A stretch of 40,207 nt of DNA from Terriglobia bacterium (GTDB taxonomy: Bacteria; Acidobacteriota; Terriglobia; Terriglobales; Acidobacteriaceae). Of this stretch, positions 21,687-30,626 are shown piece by piece. Numbering within the stretch: position 1 is the stretch's first letter; each line of letters starts with the position of its first letter. The DNA lies in assembly GCA_020073015.1 (NCBI GenBank), contig JAIQFZ010000059.1, forward strand, positions 1-40,207, given 5' to 3'. Both the position numbers and the translations under genes were made by a program. The notes beneath the pieces are model-generated. The model did no database searches, was not told the DNA's origin, and saw nothing but the letters and a program-made list of their open reading frames with translations.

Positions 21687-24600
21687 ATGGACAACGGAAA
21701 CCAACACAGAAACCCAGTAAGATTCGTCATTTTCATCCTCACCGTAACACTAACGATCGTCGCATTTGTCGCCCTGCAGCCATTCCAGGCGGCCGGAGGC
21801 GCATCTTCTGCCGTCGCAACCTATTCCCATGGCGTGCTGCACCTGACCATTCCCTACCATGCGGCTCGCGCCGGAGCCGGACAGTTGACGATGGAAGTCC
21901 TGGATCCGGAAGACAACGTGCTGGGCCACGCCGAGCGGCACGTTGAGGTAGCCCGGGGACAAGGACGGTGGCAAGACGAGATCAAGCTGGAGAAGCCGCT
22001 GCCGCTGGACGATCTGGTGTGGCATCGCGTTCACTACCGCTTCGAATATGACGATCATAAAACTGCGGGGTTGGAGGGTGCGGAGTCGATCTCGCAGGTC
22101 CTGCGCACGCCCGTGATTCACATTCTGGGACAGCAGGCTTACTTGACCGGCGGCCTGGCGGCGGTGCGCGTGATCGTCACCGACTCGAGAAATGAAGTCA
22201 TTGCCGGCCGTGGCGCGGTACGCATTGAATTTCTCGCTGCCGCCGACAAACCCCGGCTCCTTTTTACGGGCCAGCTGAATCGCAGGGGGACGACCGAGGC
22301 TCAGTTCCGGTTTCCTGCCGGCTTGGTGGGCAGTTACCAGCTGCGCTATGTTGTGGATACTCCGATCGGTTCCACCGAGTTTACCCAGGCAGTGCGGTTG
22401 GAAGACAAGGTTTCCATCCTTCTTACGGCTGAGAAGCCAATCTACCAGCCGGGCCAAACGATCCACGCGCGCGCGCTGGCACTCGACCGTTCCGACCACG
22501 AGGCGGCGGCCAACCACAAGCTCACTTTCGAACTCGAAGATTCCCGCGGTAACAAGGTGTTCAAAAAAGCGACTGCGACGGACCAGTTCGGAGTTGCATC
22601 GGCAGAATTTGGACTGGCCGATGAGGTAAACCTTGGCACCTACCACCTGCGCGCGCTGATGGGCGACGCCGAGTCGCCTACGAATACGGCGGAGATCGCC
22701 CTCAACGTCGAACGATATGTTCTGCCGAAGTTCAAGGTGGCTGTCGAATTCAGCGAGAACGGCAAGACGCAGAAACGTGGCTACCAGCCTGGTGATCACG
22801 TCACCGGCACGGTGCGCGCCCACTACTTTTTTGGAAAGCCGGTGGATGGCGCCGAAATCAGCATCAAGGCCTCGGCAATGGACGTAGAAGTGTCTGAGGT
22901 GGCGTCCGCCCAGGGAAAGACGGACACCGATGGTTCCTATCGATTCGATCTCCACTTGCCGAAATACTTTGCCGGGCGGCCTCTTAGCCACGGCGCCGCT
23001 CGCGTGCTGATTGAGGCCACGGTGAAAGATTCCGCCGGTCATGCGGAAACTCGCGGCGAACCGATCACGGTCAGCGAATCGCCGCTGCTGATTACGGCGG
23101 TTCCCGAGGGCGGTACCCTGGTCCCCAATCTGGAGAACCAGGTGTTTGTCCTGACATCTTATCCTGATGGGACTCCCGCGAAGGCTGACTTGCTCATCCA
23201 CGCCCGCGGGAATACCGATCAACGCGTGGCCTCTGATGATGGTGGCGTTGCGGTGGCTCGCATAAAACCGGGCGACGGCACCGAAACCTTAGAGATTGAG
23301 GCGACCGATCAAGAAGGGAACCACGCGTCGAGCAACGTTCAACTGCAAGCTCGCGAGGGCGAGGATCAGATTCTGCTGCGCACCGAACGCGCCGTGTACC
23401 GCGCCGGTGATCGCATCGAACTGAAGGTCTTTTCCACCAAAACACGCGGGGCCGCGTACGTGGACATCGTCAAAGAAGGACAAACGGTGCTGACGCGTGA
23501 CCTGGAAATCAAAAATGGTCAGGCGAAACTTTCCCTGACGGCCACGCCGGAGATGGCGGGGACGGTGGATTTCAGCGCGTACCTCTTCGGTCGGGACGCA
23601 CGTCCCGTCGGGGATCATCGCCTGATCTTCGTGCAACCCGCGGACGAATTGAAGATTGAGGCGGTGGCGGATGCGGCCGTCTACAAGCCGGGCGGCGAGG
23701 CGCGCATCCGCTTCCGCGTGACCAACTCGCACGGCGAGGGTGTCCACGCCGCGCTCGGCCTGCAAGTGGTGGACGAAGCTGTGTTCGCTCTGGCGGAGAA
23801 GCAGCCGGGTTTCGCCAAGGTCTTCTTCTATCTCGAGCAGGAGGTGATGAAGCCGCGCTATGAGATCCACTCGATCGGCATGCCGGACATCGTGGAGCCG
23901 GTTGAGAAGTCGCAGGTCGAACAGCGTGACCGGGCGGCGCGGGCTTTGTTTTCGGCGACAGAAATCGTGAGCCCAAACAAGTTTGAAGCGGAATTCGGAA
24001 AAGATGTGCCGATGGCCAAGTATGGCGTGTATGCGCAGCGTTACCAGGCGCGTTTTCAAAAACAGGCGAATGATTTAGCAAAGAAACTCAGTCAAGCGTA
24101 CGCGGAGAATCCGAAGGCGGTCGACCCGCCTCGAATTTATGCGAAGCTCGCGCAATCAGGCGGGGCCGAGTTTCGGGACGCCTGGGGCACGAGTCTCACG
24201 CTTGAACACGTGTCTTGGGATGCCAAGAAAACTTACTACCTTTTGCGCAGCGCCGGTCCGGACCGGCAACTTAACACCAGCGATGACATGCAGACTTATT
24301 TGCTGTTTCAACGCAAATGGGTCGCCGGTCCCCCGGGTCCGGGGTCGACCAAGATCAGCGTCAACATTGAGCACGATCGTGGACCCTTCAATGGCCGCAC
24401 GGAGATCGTCGGAACCGTTACCGATCCCTCCGGCGCAATGGTTGTGGGAGCCAGCGTCGAGTTGCGTAACGTCTCCAGCGGAAAGATCCGCAGTGCGATA
24501 ACCAATGCCGCCGGGCAATTCAGTCTGTCGGCTGTGCCCGCCGGTGACTACGTGGTTCAAGTGTCCATGGCTGGATTCAAGATCGCTTCGGGAGAATTCA

Positions 24601-25061
24601 CTCTTCACGCACGCGATCGCGCCGCGCTCTCCGCAACTTTATCCGTTGGCCAAGTTTCCGAAGCGATTGCGGTCGCTGGTGCGAGTGTGATGGTTGAGAC
24701 TGAAAGTGCGATGCTTGCTCGTGCCCCGATGCCTGCTGGTGTTCCCGGCGGTGTGGTCGGCGGCGTGATTGGCGGCATTGGTACTGGTGCAAGTGCGGGG
24801 ATGAAGGAACTGCCGCTCAATGGCCGCAACGTCATGGATCTTAAAGCGGTTAACGGCGCGATCCTGGCGAAAGACGAGTCCGGATCGCCCTCCGCACACG
24901 TGCGCTCCTATTTCCCCGAGGCGCTCTACATCAATCCCGAGATCATTACCGATAAGGACGGGCGCGCCAGCATTGTGATTCCGATGGCCGATTCCATCAC
25001 CACGTGGCGCATGGCGATGATTGCGTCCACGCAGCACGGCGCGCTGGGAACGTCCACTTGA
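21687..25061 (+). CDS. alpha-2-macroglobulin-like protein, N-terminal fragment with TonB-receptor-like insert
   Basis: 1124 residues after CGGAGACAGC, ending at a premature TGA. A signal anchor (about 12-32, VRFVIFILTVTLTIVAFVAL) precedes macroglobulin-type beta domains (HILGQQAYLTGGLAAVRV; MG2 at about 245-340 with LTAEKPIYQPGQTIHARALA; YVLPKFKVAVEFSENGK; later APG-like MG domains to about 900). Residues 905-985 are a carboxypeptidase-regulatory (CNA-B-like) domain (GTVTDPSGAMVVGASVEL, FSLSAVPAGDYVVQVSMAGF), followed by a Gly-rich stretch and KELPLNGRNVMDL (about 1039), as in acidobacterial TonB-dependent receptors. Then MG sequence resumes (YFPEALYINPEIITDKDGRA, ADSITTWRMAMIASTQHG). A2M proteins trap proteases. 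The thioester half is cut off by a frameshift at 25057-25061. Confidence 0.85.
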   Translation: MDNGNQHRNPVRFVIFILTVTLTIVAFVALQPFQAAGGASSAVATYSHGVLHLTIPYHAARAGAGQLTMEVLDPEDNVLGHAERHVEVARGQGRWQDEIKLEKPLPLDDLVWHRVHYRFEYDDHKTAGLEGAESISQVLRTPVIHILGQQAYLTGGLAAVRVIVTDSRNEVIAGRGAVRIEFLAAADKPRLLFTGQLNRRGTTEAQFRFPAGLVGSYQLRYVVDTPIGSTEFTQAVRLEDKVSILLTAEKPIYQPGQTIHARALALDRSDHEAAANHKLTFELEDSRGNKVFKKATATDQFGVASAEFGLADEVNLGTYHLRALMGDAESPTNTAEIALNVERYVLPKFKVAVEFSENGKTQKRGYQPGDHVTGTVRAHYFFGKPVDGAEISIKASAMDVEVSEVASAQGKTDTDGSYRFDLHLPKYFAGRPLSHGAARVLIEATVKDSAGHAETRGEPITVSESPLLITAVPEGGTLVPNLENQVFVLTSYPDGTPAKADLLIHARGNTDQRVASDDGGVAVARIKPGDGTETLEIEATDQEGNHASSNVQLQAREGEDQILLRTERAVYRAGDRIELKVFSTKTRGAAYVDIVKEGQTVLTRDLEIKNGQAKLSLTATPEMAGTVDFSAYLFGRDARPVGDHRLIFVQPADELKIEAVADAAVYKPGGEARIRFRVTNSHGEGVHAALGLQVVDEAVFALAEKQPGFAKVFFYLEQEVMKPRYEIHSIGMPDIVEPVEKSQVEQRDRAARALFSATEIVSPNKFEAEFGKDVPMAKYGVYAQRYQARFQKQANDLAKKLSQAYAENPKAVDPPRIYAKLAQSGGAEFRDAWGTSLTLEHVSWDAKKTYYLLRSAGPDRQLNTSDDMQTYLLFQRKWVAGPPGPGSTKISVNIEHDRGPFNGRTEIVGTVTDPSGAMVVGASVELRNVSSGKIRSAITNAAGQFSLSAVPAGDYVVQVSMAGFKIASGEFTLHARDRAALSATLSVGQVSEAIAVAGASVMVETESAMLARAPMPAGVPGGVVGGVIGGIGTGASAGMKELPLNGRNVMDLKAVNGAILAKDESGSPSAHVRSYFPEALYINPEIITDKDGRASIVIPMADSITTWRMAMIASTQHGALGTST

Positions 25062-26886
25062 GGCGGACAACTGGTTCTCGCTGATCGATGACGTTGCCGA
25101 AAAGTCGATGACGGTAGAGTCGTCCCGTGTCGGAGGCTCACAGTTCACGCTCGAAGCCAAGCGCATCGGGAAGTTTAAGCTAACGCTTTCCGCTCGCATG
25201 AAAGGCCGAGCCGATCGTGCCGACATCGTGGTTCGGGAGATTGAAGTCATCCCCAACGGCCGAGAGCAGAATCTGGTATTCAACGGCCGCCTGGAAAACA
25301 CGGTACAGCATGAAGTCAGCTTCCCGGCGACCTCCATTCCAGACGCCAGCAAGATTTTCGTCCGGCTCTATCCCGGCCCCATGAGCCAGGTCGTCGAAGG
25401 CATGGACAGTATTCTGCGCATGCCGGGCGGTTGCTTTGAGCAGACTTCTTCGAGCACGTACCCCAACGTGCTGGCGCTGGACTACATGAAGCGCACCAAG
25501 AAGCTCACTCCAGAAGTGCACGCCAAAGCTGAGGGATACATTGCGAACGGCTATCAGCGGTTGCTGACGTTCGAGGTTCCCGGCGGCGGATTCTCGTGGT
25601 TCGGCAGCGCGCCGGCAAACAAAATTCTCACTGCTTACGGCCTGATGGAGTTCTACGACATGTCAAAGGTCTACGACGTAGACGCGAAACTCATCCTGCG
25701 AACGCAGCAGTGGCTCGCCAGTCAGCAGCAGGAGGATGGCAGCTGGAAACCCGACATCTCCTTTATTAATGAAGGCGCCACCAACCGCTACAACTCAAAC
25801 GTACTGCGGATCACGGCATACATCGCCTGGTCGCTCGGCAACACGGGATACCAGGGAACGGCCGTCGAACGAGCCAAGCAGTATGTCGAAAAACACATGA
25901 GCGCAAAATTGGACGCCTACACCCTGGCGGTGGTGGCTAACTTCGCGGTCGATTACGGCAAAGATCGAGAATTCACGCGGCAAGCGATCCAACTTCTGCT
26001 GGATGCACGCACTGAGAAAGACGAACAGGTTTGGTGGAACGCGGACGAGACGAGCGTCTATGCCACTGGGCAGAGCGCCAGCGTGGAGACTACAGGACTG
26101 GCGGTGCAGGCTCTGCTTCGCTCGGGGGAGGCGCCGGGGACGGCACGCAAGGCTCTCAGTTACCTCGCTTCGAAGAAAGACGCGTACGGAACGTGGGGAA
26201 CTACCCAGGCGACGATCATGGCGCTGCGTGCTCTGCTCACCGCCACCGAGAAGGGCGCGGCCGACGTTCGCGGCACGCTGCTAGTCTTGCTCAACGGTAA
26301 GCCAGTTGAAAAGCTCGTCCTGACGCCGGAGAACAACGATCTGCTCCATCAGTTCGTGTTCAAGGACATCGATTCACAAAGTGCCAACACGGTTGAAATC
26401 CGGTTCGAGGGCAAGGGCGGCCTCGCTTACCAGGTCGTGGGGACCTACTTCCTCCCCTGGGATCAGAAGCCGGCGGGCGAACCTCTCTCCATCGATGTCG
26501 CATACGACCGCACCCACCTCGCGCAGGACGACATTGCCACGGCGAGCGCGACGGTCAGGAACAATATGGACAAGACCGCCAACATGGTAATGGTGGATCT
26601 TGGCATACCGCCCGGTTTTGACCTGCTCAGCGAAGATTTGCAGACATACCAGGAGAAGAGCTCGGGCCTGAAGAGTGGCCACTTGTCGAAGTTCAGCCTT
26701 ACGGCGACCCAGGCCATTCTCTACTTCGATTCGTTCGCCGCGGGGGATACGGTCACAGTGAAGTTCCGTCTGCGGGCCAAGTATCCCATCCGCGCGCGGA
26801 CATTCAAGTCGCGAGTCTACGAGTACTATAATCCCGAGGTCAGCTCGATCGCGCGGCCCGTGCAACTGGAGGTGCGCAAGCGCTAG
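25057..26886 (+). pseudogene. alpha-2-macroglobulin-like protein, C-terminal thioester half in shifted frame
   Basis: Frame shifted relative to the upstream fragment; family-like sequence starts at LEADNWFSLIDDVAEKS near 25057. It contains the thioester site GGCFEQTSSSTYPNVLALDY (Cys at 25432-25434, Gln at 25441-25443; the typical form is Gly-Cys-Gly-Glu-Gln), the alpha-toroid terpenoid-like domain (WLASQQQEDGSWKPDISFIN, YVEKHMSAKLDAYTLAVVAN, SASVETTGLAVQALL, TQATIMALRALLT) and the receptor-binding-type C-terminal beta domain (VTVKFRLRAKYPIRARTFKS, YEYYNPEVSSIARPVQLEV). Between the two fragments the expected linker strand (about 40 residues by memory of the family) is missing, so this is a deletion as well as a frameshift. 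A TTG at 25021 could start it, but with no signal peptide the product would stay in the cytoplasm. Confidence 0.82.
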
Positions 26887-27173
26887 CGGGCCGTGGTAAA
26901 CCAGCGCTCCAGGGAAACTCCGCCTGAAGACGCTCTCGTGAGGCGTTCCCCCCACGCGACTTCTGAACCGCCGTACATCGAAAATCGTAGTCCTGCCGTT
27001 GCGATCGAGAGGGTGTACCATAACACTCGAGGAGTCTACCCGGATACTTCCCCCCAGATATTTCTCCCTGGACAACTCCAAGGTCTAACCTGAGGGTGCA
27101 TCGGTACGCGGTCGCGGACACTTGCTTGCTGCGGAGCCTGGCTCCGGCGGGTTAACCACGCGGAGGCAATCTT

Positions 27174-28097
27174 ATGGATAACATGGGAAATCTCGTTCTC
27201 AACTTGACCAATGCGGAAGGCAATCCTGCCGAGGAGCCGAACTGCAGGGTTGAGGTTGTGCGGCTTGACCAGGTGACCATCGCTCGTGCCGACCACTTGC
27301 AGTTTCCACCTCAACATCGATTCACCCTGCCCGCATTTCCGCAAGCGCAAAACCTGCACTGCGTGATTACGCCGTCTCGGTACCGGCTTGTGCAGTCAAG
27401 CTTTTTCACTCTCACCGATGGCCAGGAGATGAAGCAAACAGCCAGCGTCATGCGCGACCCAGGCCAGTGGCAGCCCAAATTTGCGGGCTGGAACTCCCTG
27501 TCGGGCCAGTTCGATCCGCTGAGTTCGCCCGCGCTTTTGCTGGCCAAGATGGCCCTGCTGAATCTCTTTGCGGTATTGCGCACTCAGCCGGACCCGGTCA
27601 GCACCGAGCCCTGGTTCAACTTCGTGAAGCAAATTCTGGTTCTTGACCAGGAGCGCTTTGTGGCCATCGTCAGCGCTGACCTGTTCGAGAGCATCGACCA
27701 CATCGTCAACCACCTGGGCGACTTCCGGAAGCAGGGTTTCTTCCCTGGCGATGTCTCCCTGCATTTCGACAACATTCCCAGCGAGTTCCAGATCACGGCG
27801 CCCATGATCAGCGTGAAGCGTGCCTATGAGCAGGGTAACGTCCAGTTCACCCTGGGGAAGGCCACCAACCAACAGGGCGACTGCGTTCTGCTGGACTGCG
27901 ATATGGACGAAAACAGCAACTTGTTCGGGCACGCGGCTGATTTCTTCACGCACCTGTTCACCGGAGGCAACATCGTGCACCAGCAGAAGGGAGTCGACCT
28001 GGGGTACGAGTTGCGCCCGCGCGACGAAGGGCTGGCACCCATAGCCGTAGCCTCACCGAAGAGGACTTCGCGTTTGCGTTCCGTCAAACGCGCGTGA
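27174..28097 (+). CDS. conserved hypothetical protein, 307 aa
   Basis: ATG after GGAGGCAATCTT, a strong ribosome site. The N-terminal 90 residues are beta-rich (NLVLNLTNAEGNPAEEPNC, RFTLPAFPQAQNLHCVITPS, RLVQSSFFTLTDGQEM). The middle is helical (LLLAKMALLNLFAVLRTQ, WFNFVKQILVLDQERFVAIV, ADLFESIDHIVNHLGDF) and the last third again beta-like (ITAPMISVKRAYEQGNVQFT, CVLLDCDMDENSNLFGHAAD, FFTHLFTGGNIVHQQKGVDL). There is no signal peptide, no membrane helix and no motif I can name. It lies 287 bases after the A2M locus and ahead of bactofilin, on the same strand. Directly after its stop (28105-28121) GAGCGC-N5-GCGCTC can fold. Confidence 0.6.
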   Translation: MDNMGNLVLNLTNAEGNPAEEPNCRVEVVRLDQVTIARADHLQFPPQHRFTLPAFPQAQNLHCVITPSRYRLVQSSFFTLTDGQEMKQTASVMRDPGQWQPKFAGWNSLSGQFDPLSSPALLLAKMALLNLFAVLRTQPDPVSTEPWFNFVKQILVLDQERFVAIVSADLFESIDHIVNHLGDFRKQGFFPGDVSLHFDNIPSEFQITAPMISVKRAYEQGNVQFTLGKATNQQGDCVLLDCDMDENSNLFGHAADFFTHLFTGGNIVHQQKGVDLGYELRPRDEGLAPIAVASPKRTSRLRSVKRA

Positions 28098-28104
28098 GGG
28101 GGTT

Positions 28105-28121
28105 GAGCGCTCCGCGCGCTC
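28105..28121 (+). terminator. possible transcript-end hairpin GAGCGC-N5-GCGCTC
   Basis: A GC-rich 6-bp stem begins 8 bases after the TGA of the 307-residue protein. No U-run follows, so it is only terminator-like. A weaker inverted repeat GAAAC-N6-GTTTC lies at 28145-28160. Confidence 0.35.
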
Positions 28122-28351
28122 GAGTTCAAAAATTAGGCAGCTGTGAAACGCCAGTGTTTCCGGGGCCTGTGGGAGGTCTCTTACGCTGCAGGCCCGTGAA
28201 ATCTGGCTCCTGCCTTGGTAGTACAGCCCCTTCGGTAACCTGTCGTTGTACGTCCTTTCGTGCGATTCTCGAGTTGCCGTTTGAAGCCCATCGACCGCGA
28301 CCGCAGGGCCAACTCTCCGTTGGGGCTGCGGAACTCAAGTGAGGAACAATC

Positions 28352-28852
28352 ATGCTGCAGTCTCCGGAACCGAAGTATTCTCCAGCCACGGCCCCCTCGA
28401 ATAGTTACACACCGGTCAAGCCCGCGACCTCTCCAATGGATCAAGCTAACATCGGACGCTCGCTGGTGATCAAAGGTGAAGTCAGCGGGGCAGAATCGCT
28501 TTTCATTGACGGACGCATCGAAGGCACGATCAGTTTTCCGGATAACCGCGTTACCATCGGCCGCCACGGAAACGTCGCGGCAAACATTAACGCCAAAGAA
28601 GTCGTCATCATGGGAAAGGTCCAGGGCAACGTGGAATGCGCCGACCGTCTGGACATTCGCAGCGAGGGCGTGCTGGCGGGGGATGTGATCACGCACCGCA
28701 TCAGCGTGGAAGAAGGCGCCATCCTGAAGGGCGGCGTTGAGGTGCGCAATCCGGAGAAGAAAGATCAGAAGGCGCAGAACCAGTCGGTGCAGAACCAGCC
28801 CAAGCCGGTTGAGCCGCCGAAGGCGCTGGCTGCGACTGCCGGCAACGCGTAA
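28352..28852 (+). CDS. bactofilin family protein, 166 aa
   Basis: ATG after GAGGAACAATC. A Pro/Ser-rich N-terminal tail (about 1-35) precedes the bactofilin right-handed beta-helix: IGRSLVIKGEVSGAESLFID, GRIEGTISFPDNRVTIGRHG, VAANINAKEVVIMGKVQGNV, ADRLDIRSEGVLAGDVITHR and ISVEEGAILKGGVEV, followed by a Gln/Lys-rich C-terminal tail (QKAQNQSVQNQPKPVEPP). Bactofilins polymerise without nucleotides into membrane-associated filaments that position cell-wall enzymes or other machinery. There is no M23 peptidase neighbour here. The preceding hypothetical gene is on the same strand, 254 bases away. The tails are typical low-complexity ends. Confidence 0.93.
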   Translation: MLQSPEPKYSPATAPSNSYTPVKPATSPMDQANIGRSLVIKGEVSGAESLFIDGRIEGTISFPDNRVTIGRHGNVAANINAKEVVIMGKVQGNVECADRLDIRSEGVLAGDVITHRISVEEGAILKGGVEVRNPEKKDQKAQNQSVQNQPKPVEPPKALAATAGNA

Positions 28853-28862
28853 GATCCGTGTA

Positions 28863-28884
28863 GCGCGGACACTCTTGTCCGCGC
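28863..28884. repeat. dispersed palindromic repeat, copy 1
   Basis: GCGCGGAC, ACTCTT, GTCCGCGC: a perfect 8-bp inverted repeat just after the bactofilin stop. Nearly the same sequence recurs in reverse orientation at 28911-28931 and 36696-36716, indicating a REP-like intergenic element family. Confidence 0.7.
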
Positions 28885-28910
28885 CTGCATGCAATGCGGT
28901 ACTGCCGACA

Positions 28911-28931
28911 CGCGGACAGGAGTGATCCGCG
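28911..28931. repeat. dispersed palindromic repeat, copy 2 (reverse orientation)
   Basis: CGCGGA-N9-TCCGCG. Its reverse complement differs from copy 1 by one inserted T and one T-to-C change. Copies 1 and 2 face each other between bactofilin and msrB and could fold into one large cruciform or bidirectional hairpin. Confidence 0.68.
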
Positions 28932-28964
28932 CCACACGCCCGGCGCTCCATCGTTTTTGCTTGC

Positions 28965-29375
28965 TCACTTCTTGGGCTTGAAGTCGAGGGCGGCCGAGTT
29001 CATGCAGTAGCGCAGGCCGGTTGGACGCGGGCCATCCGGGAACACGTGGCCCAGATGGGCATCGCAACGAGCGCAGCGCGCTTCCGTGCGGGTCATGCCG
29101 TAGCTCCGGTCGGTGTGTTCGGTGATGTTCTGGCGATCGGCGGCGGCATAGAAGCTGGGCCAGCCGCTGCCGGAATCAAACTTGGTTTCCGAACCAAACA
29201 GCAGCGCGCCACAGCAGACGCAGTGGTACGTCCCGTCATCGTGTTTGTTCCAGTACTGGCCAGTGAAGGCGGGCTCAGTCCCGCACTGGCGGGCAACCTG
29301 GTATTGCTCGGGCGTTAACTGCTGCTGCCACTCCTGGTCCGTCTTCTGGATCTTATCGGTTAGTTTTTCAGTCAT
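28965..29375 (-). CDS. msrB: peptide-methionine (R)-S-oxide reductase MsrB, 136 aa
   Basis: Begins at the Met of [16 protein letters not shown]; a Met six codons upstream is less likely. MsrB blocks: [20 protein letters not shown], a Zn-binding [10 protein letters not shown] (Cys52, Cys55) and [12 protein letters not shown] (Cys101, Cys104), [28 protein letters not shown] with the catalytic Cys124 in Arg-Tyr-Cys. The usual Ile after the Cys is Met here (Tyr-Cys-Met-Asn-Ser), a mild change. It reduces methionine-R-sulfoxide in proteins using thioredoxin and repairs oxidative damage. It has no signal peptide, so it is cytoplasmic. It is convergent with bactofilin across the palindrome pair. Confidence 0.95.
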   Translation of the reverse strand: MTEKLTDKIQKTDQEWQQQLTPEQYQVARQCGTEPAFTGQYWNKHDDGTYHCVCCGALLFGSETKFDSGSGWPSFYAAADRQNITEHTDRSYGMTRTEARCARCDAHLGHVFPDGPRPTGLRYCMNSAALDFKPKK

Positions 29376-29529
29376 AAGTCTGTCTCCAAACATGAGATGC
29401 GCAGTCCTCCCAAAAGTCGCAGCCGAGGACTCATTACGTTTCCGACAATAACAACAATAAGATTTACGTCTACAGCACCGCAGGCGCTCTGTTGACGGTC
29501 ATTCATAAACGATCGCACTCTAACCACAC

Positions 29530-29554
29530 GGCGGGCCTGATTCCCCGGCCCGCC
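29530..29554 (-). terminator. hairpin downstream of the M24 remnant
   Basis: GGCGGGCC (29530-29537) and GGCCCGCC (29547-29554) with a 9-base loop make a perfect 8-bp stem between the M24 remnant (minus strand, ends 29604) and msrB. It lacks a U-run, so it may be a factor-dependent or stability hairpin. Confidence 0.4.
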
Positions 29555-29603
29555 TCTAGCTCATGAGTCTAGTCTTCGCAGCCCGGTCGGGAGATCGCAC
29601 ATT

Positions 29604-29987
29604 TCAGATCTCGATGATCATGTCTTCAAGCCGGGTCGGATAAGAATTCAAGACTTCCCCTTTGTCTTTTCGCACGACCACCGTGTCGGAGTGACGGAAG
29701 CCACCCCAGTCGGGATCGTAGACTCCGGGATCGCAGCTGAACGTCATGCCTGATTTCAGAACGGTCTTATCGCCCTCGGCGATCCACGGAGATTCGTGGC
29801 CTTCCAGACCAATGCCGTGTCCCGTGCGATGTTTCAAGAACTTCTCGAATCCGGCTTTGCGGATCTGGTCGAGGCTTTTCTGGTCGACGTCTTCGGCAAT
29901 GGCGCCCTCTCTCAGGTTTTCCACGCCCGCGTCATGCGCGGCCAGCATGGCGTCATAGAGGCGCTTGGCATAATCTGTCGGCTTCAT
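29604..29987 (-). pseudogene. C-terminal remnant of M24 Xaa-Pro peptidase/creatinase family
   Basis: 127 residues covering only the last third of a pita-bread peptidase: KPTDYAKRLYDAMLAAHDAG, FEKFLKHRTGHGIGLEGHES, VLKSGMTFSCDPGVYDPDWG, FRHSDTVVVRKDKGEV. His57 of the metal site is present, but the Glu of Cys-Glu-Pro-Gly is Asp86 and the last metal Glu position reads Ser100 (His-Ser-Asp-Thr); both Asp ligands would be in the missing upstream part. The frame upstream meets a stop after about 12 non-matching codons. Catalysis is not possible. An active aminopeptidase P/prolidase copy may exist elsewhere. Whole length in the family is about 350-450. Confidence 0.8.
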
Positions 29988-30179
29988 AGCAACTCCAAGA
30001 CGTGGGATGGAAGGCGAACCATGTTAGCGCAAGGGCAGGGAATTGTCCGGCAATCGCAAAACCGACCAAAGATGGAGTGATCGCGCTCACAGCAAGGCGG
30101 GCTCTTCTTCCTGTTTCATGGGCTGATGGGATTGACAACATCATTGACAGGCGAGAGCCGACAGGTGTGGGGGACCGCC

Positions 30180-30626
30180 ATGGGCGATTTGAGCGTACAT
30201 TTTTCCAAGGCAGAGTTTACCTGCCGCTGCTGCGGCGAACTGATCCTCGACCAGCAGCTCATTGACGCGTTGGAACAACTGCGCACCCTGGCTGGCAAAC
30301 CACTCCGGATTCACGATGGATATCGTTGTCCCGCGCACAACCAGGAAGTGGGCGGCGTGACCGACAGCGAACACACCCGCGGCTTGGCGGCCGACGTTGA
30401 AATTCCCGGCCTCTCGTTGCAGGAAATGTATGAGCTGGTCCTGCAGATCCCAGCTTTCACGCGGGGTGGAATTGGCGCCTATGACGGCGGCTTTCTACAT
30501 TTGGACGTTCGTCCCCACGCGGCTCGCTGGGCGCGGGTGCGGGGACAATATGTCGGGATCCAACATTTGGTGAAGCAGCCCCTGACCCTGCTGGCGAAAG
30601 TGCAGACCGGTTCGCAACCCGGATAG
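30180..30626 (+). CDS. M15-family peptidase (D-Ala-D-Ala carboxypeptidase-like), 148 aa
   Basis: Starts MGDLSVHFSKAEFTCRCCGE after GTGGGGGACCGCC; upstream in-frame codons are not conserved. It has the M15_3 motifs: LRIHDGYRCPAHNQEVGGVT, DSEHTRGLAADVEI with the first His and Asp metal ligands, and GGIGAYDGGFLHLDVRPHAARW with the His-x-Asp ligand pair. Cys pairs (CRCCG and RC) may be structural. It is a zinc carboxypeptidase-like fold acting on peptidoglycan-type peptides or serving as an endolysin-like domain. No signal peptide is visible, unusual for a wall enzyme; a phage-like origin is possible. The last 25 residues lack the expected end and may be altered. Confidence 0.85.
   Translation: MGDLSVHFSKAEFTCRCCGELILDQQLIDALEQLRTLAGKPLRIHDGYRCPAHNQEVGGVTDSEHTRGLAADVEIPGLSLQEMYELVLQIPAFTRGGIGAYDGGFLHLDVRPHAARWARVRGQYVGIQHLVKQPLTLLAKVQTGSQPG

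Noticed and set aside
21750-23222. 490-residue minus-strand frame inside the A2M gene
   Set aside because: Composition follows the antisense of the A2M coding frame, and no family or start signal is seen.
26887-27173. Gene between A2M and the 307-residue protein
   Set aside because: Short frames only, with no start signal or recognisable sequence.
28863-28931. CRISPR-like pair of repeats
   Set aside because: Only two units in opposite orientation with no spacer array and no cas genes; fits a palindromic REP pair.
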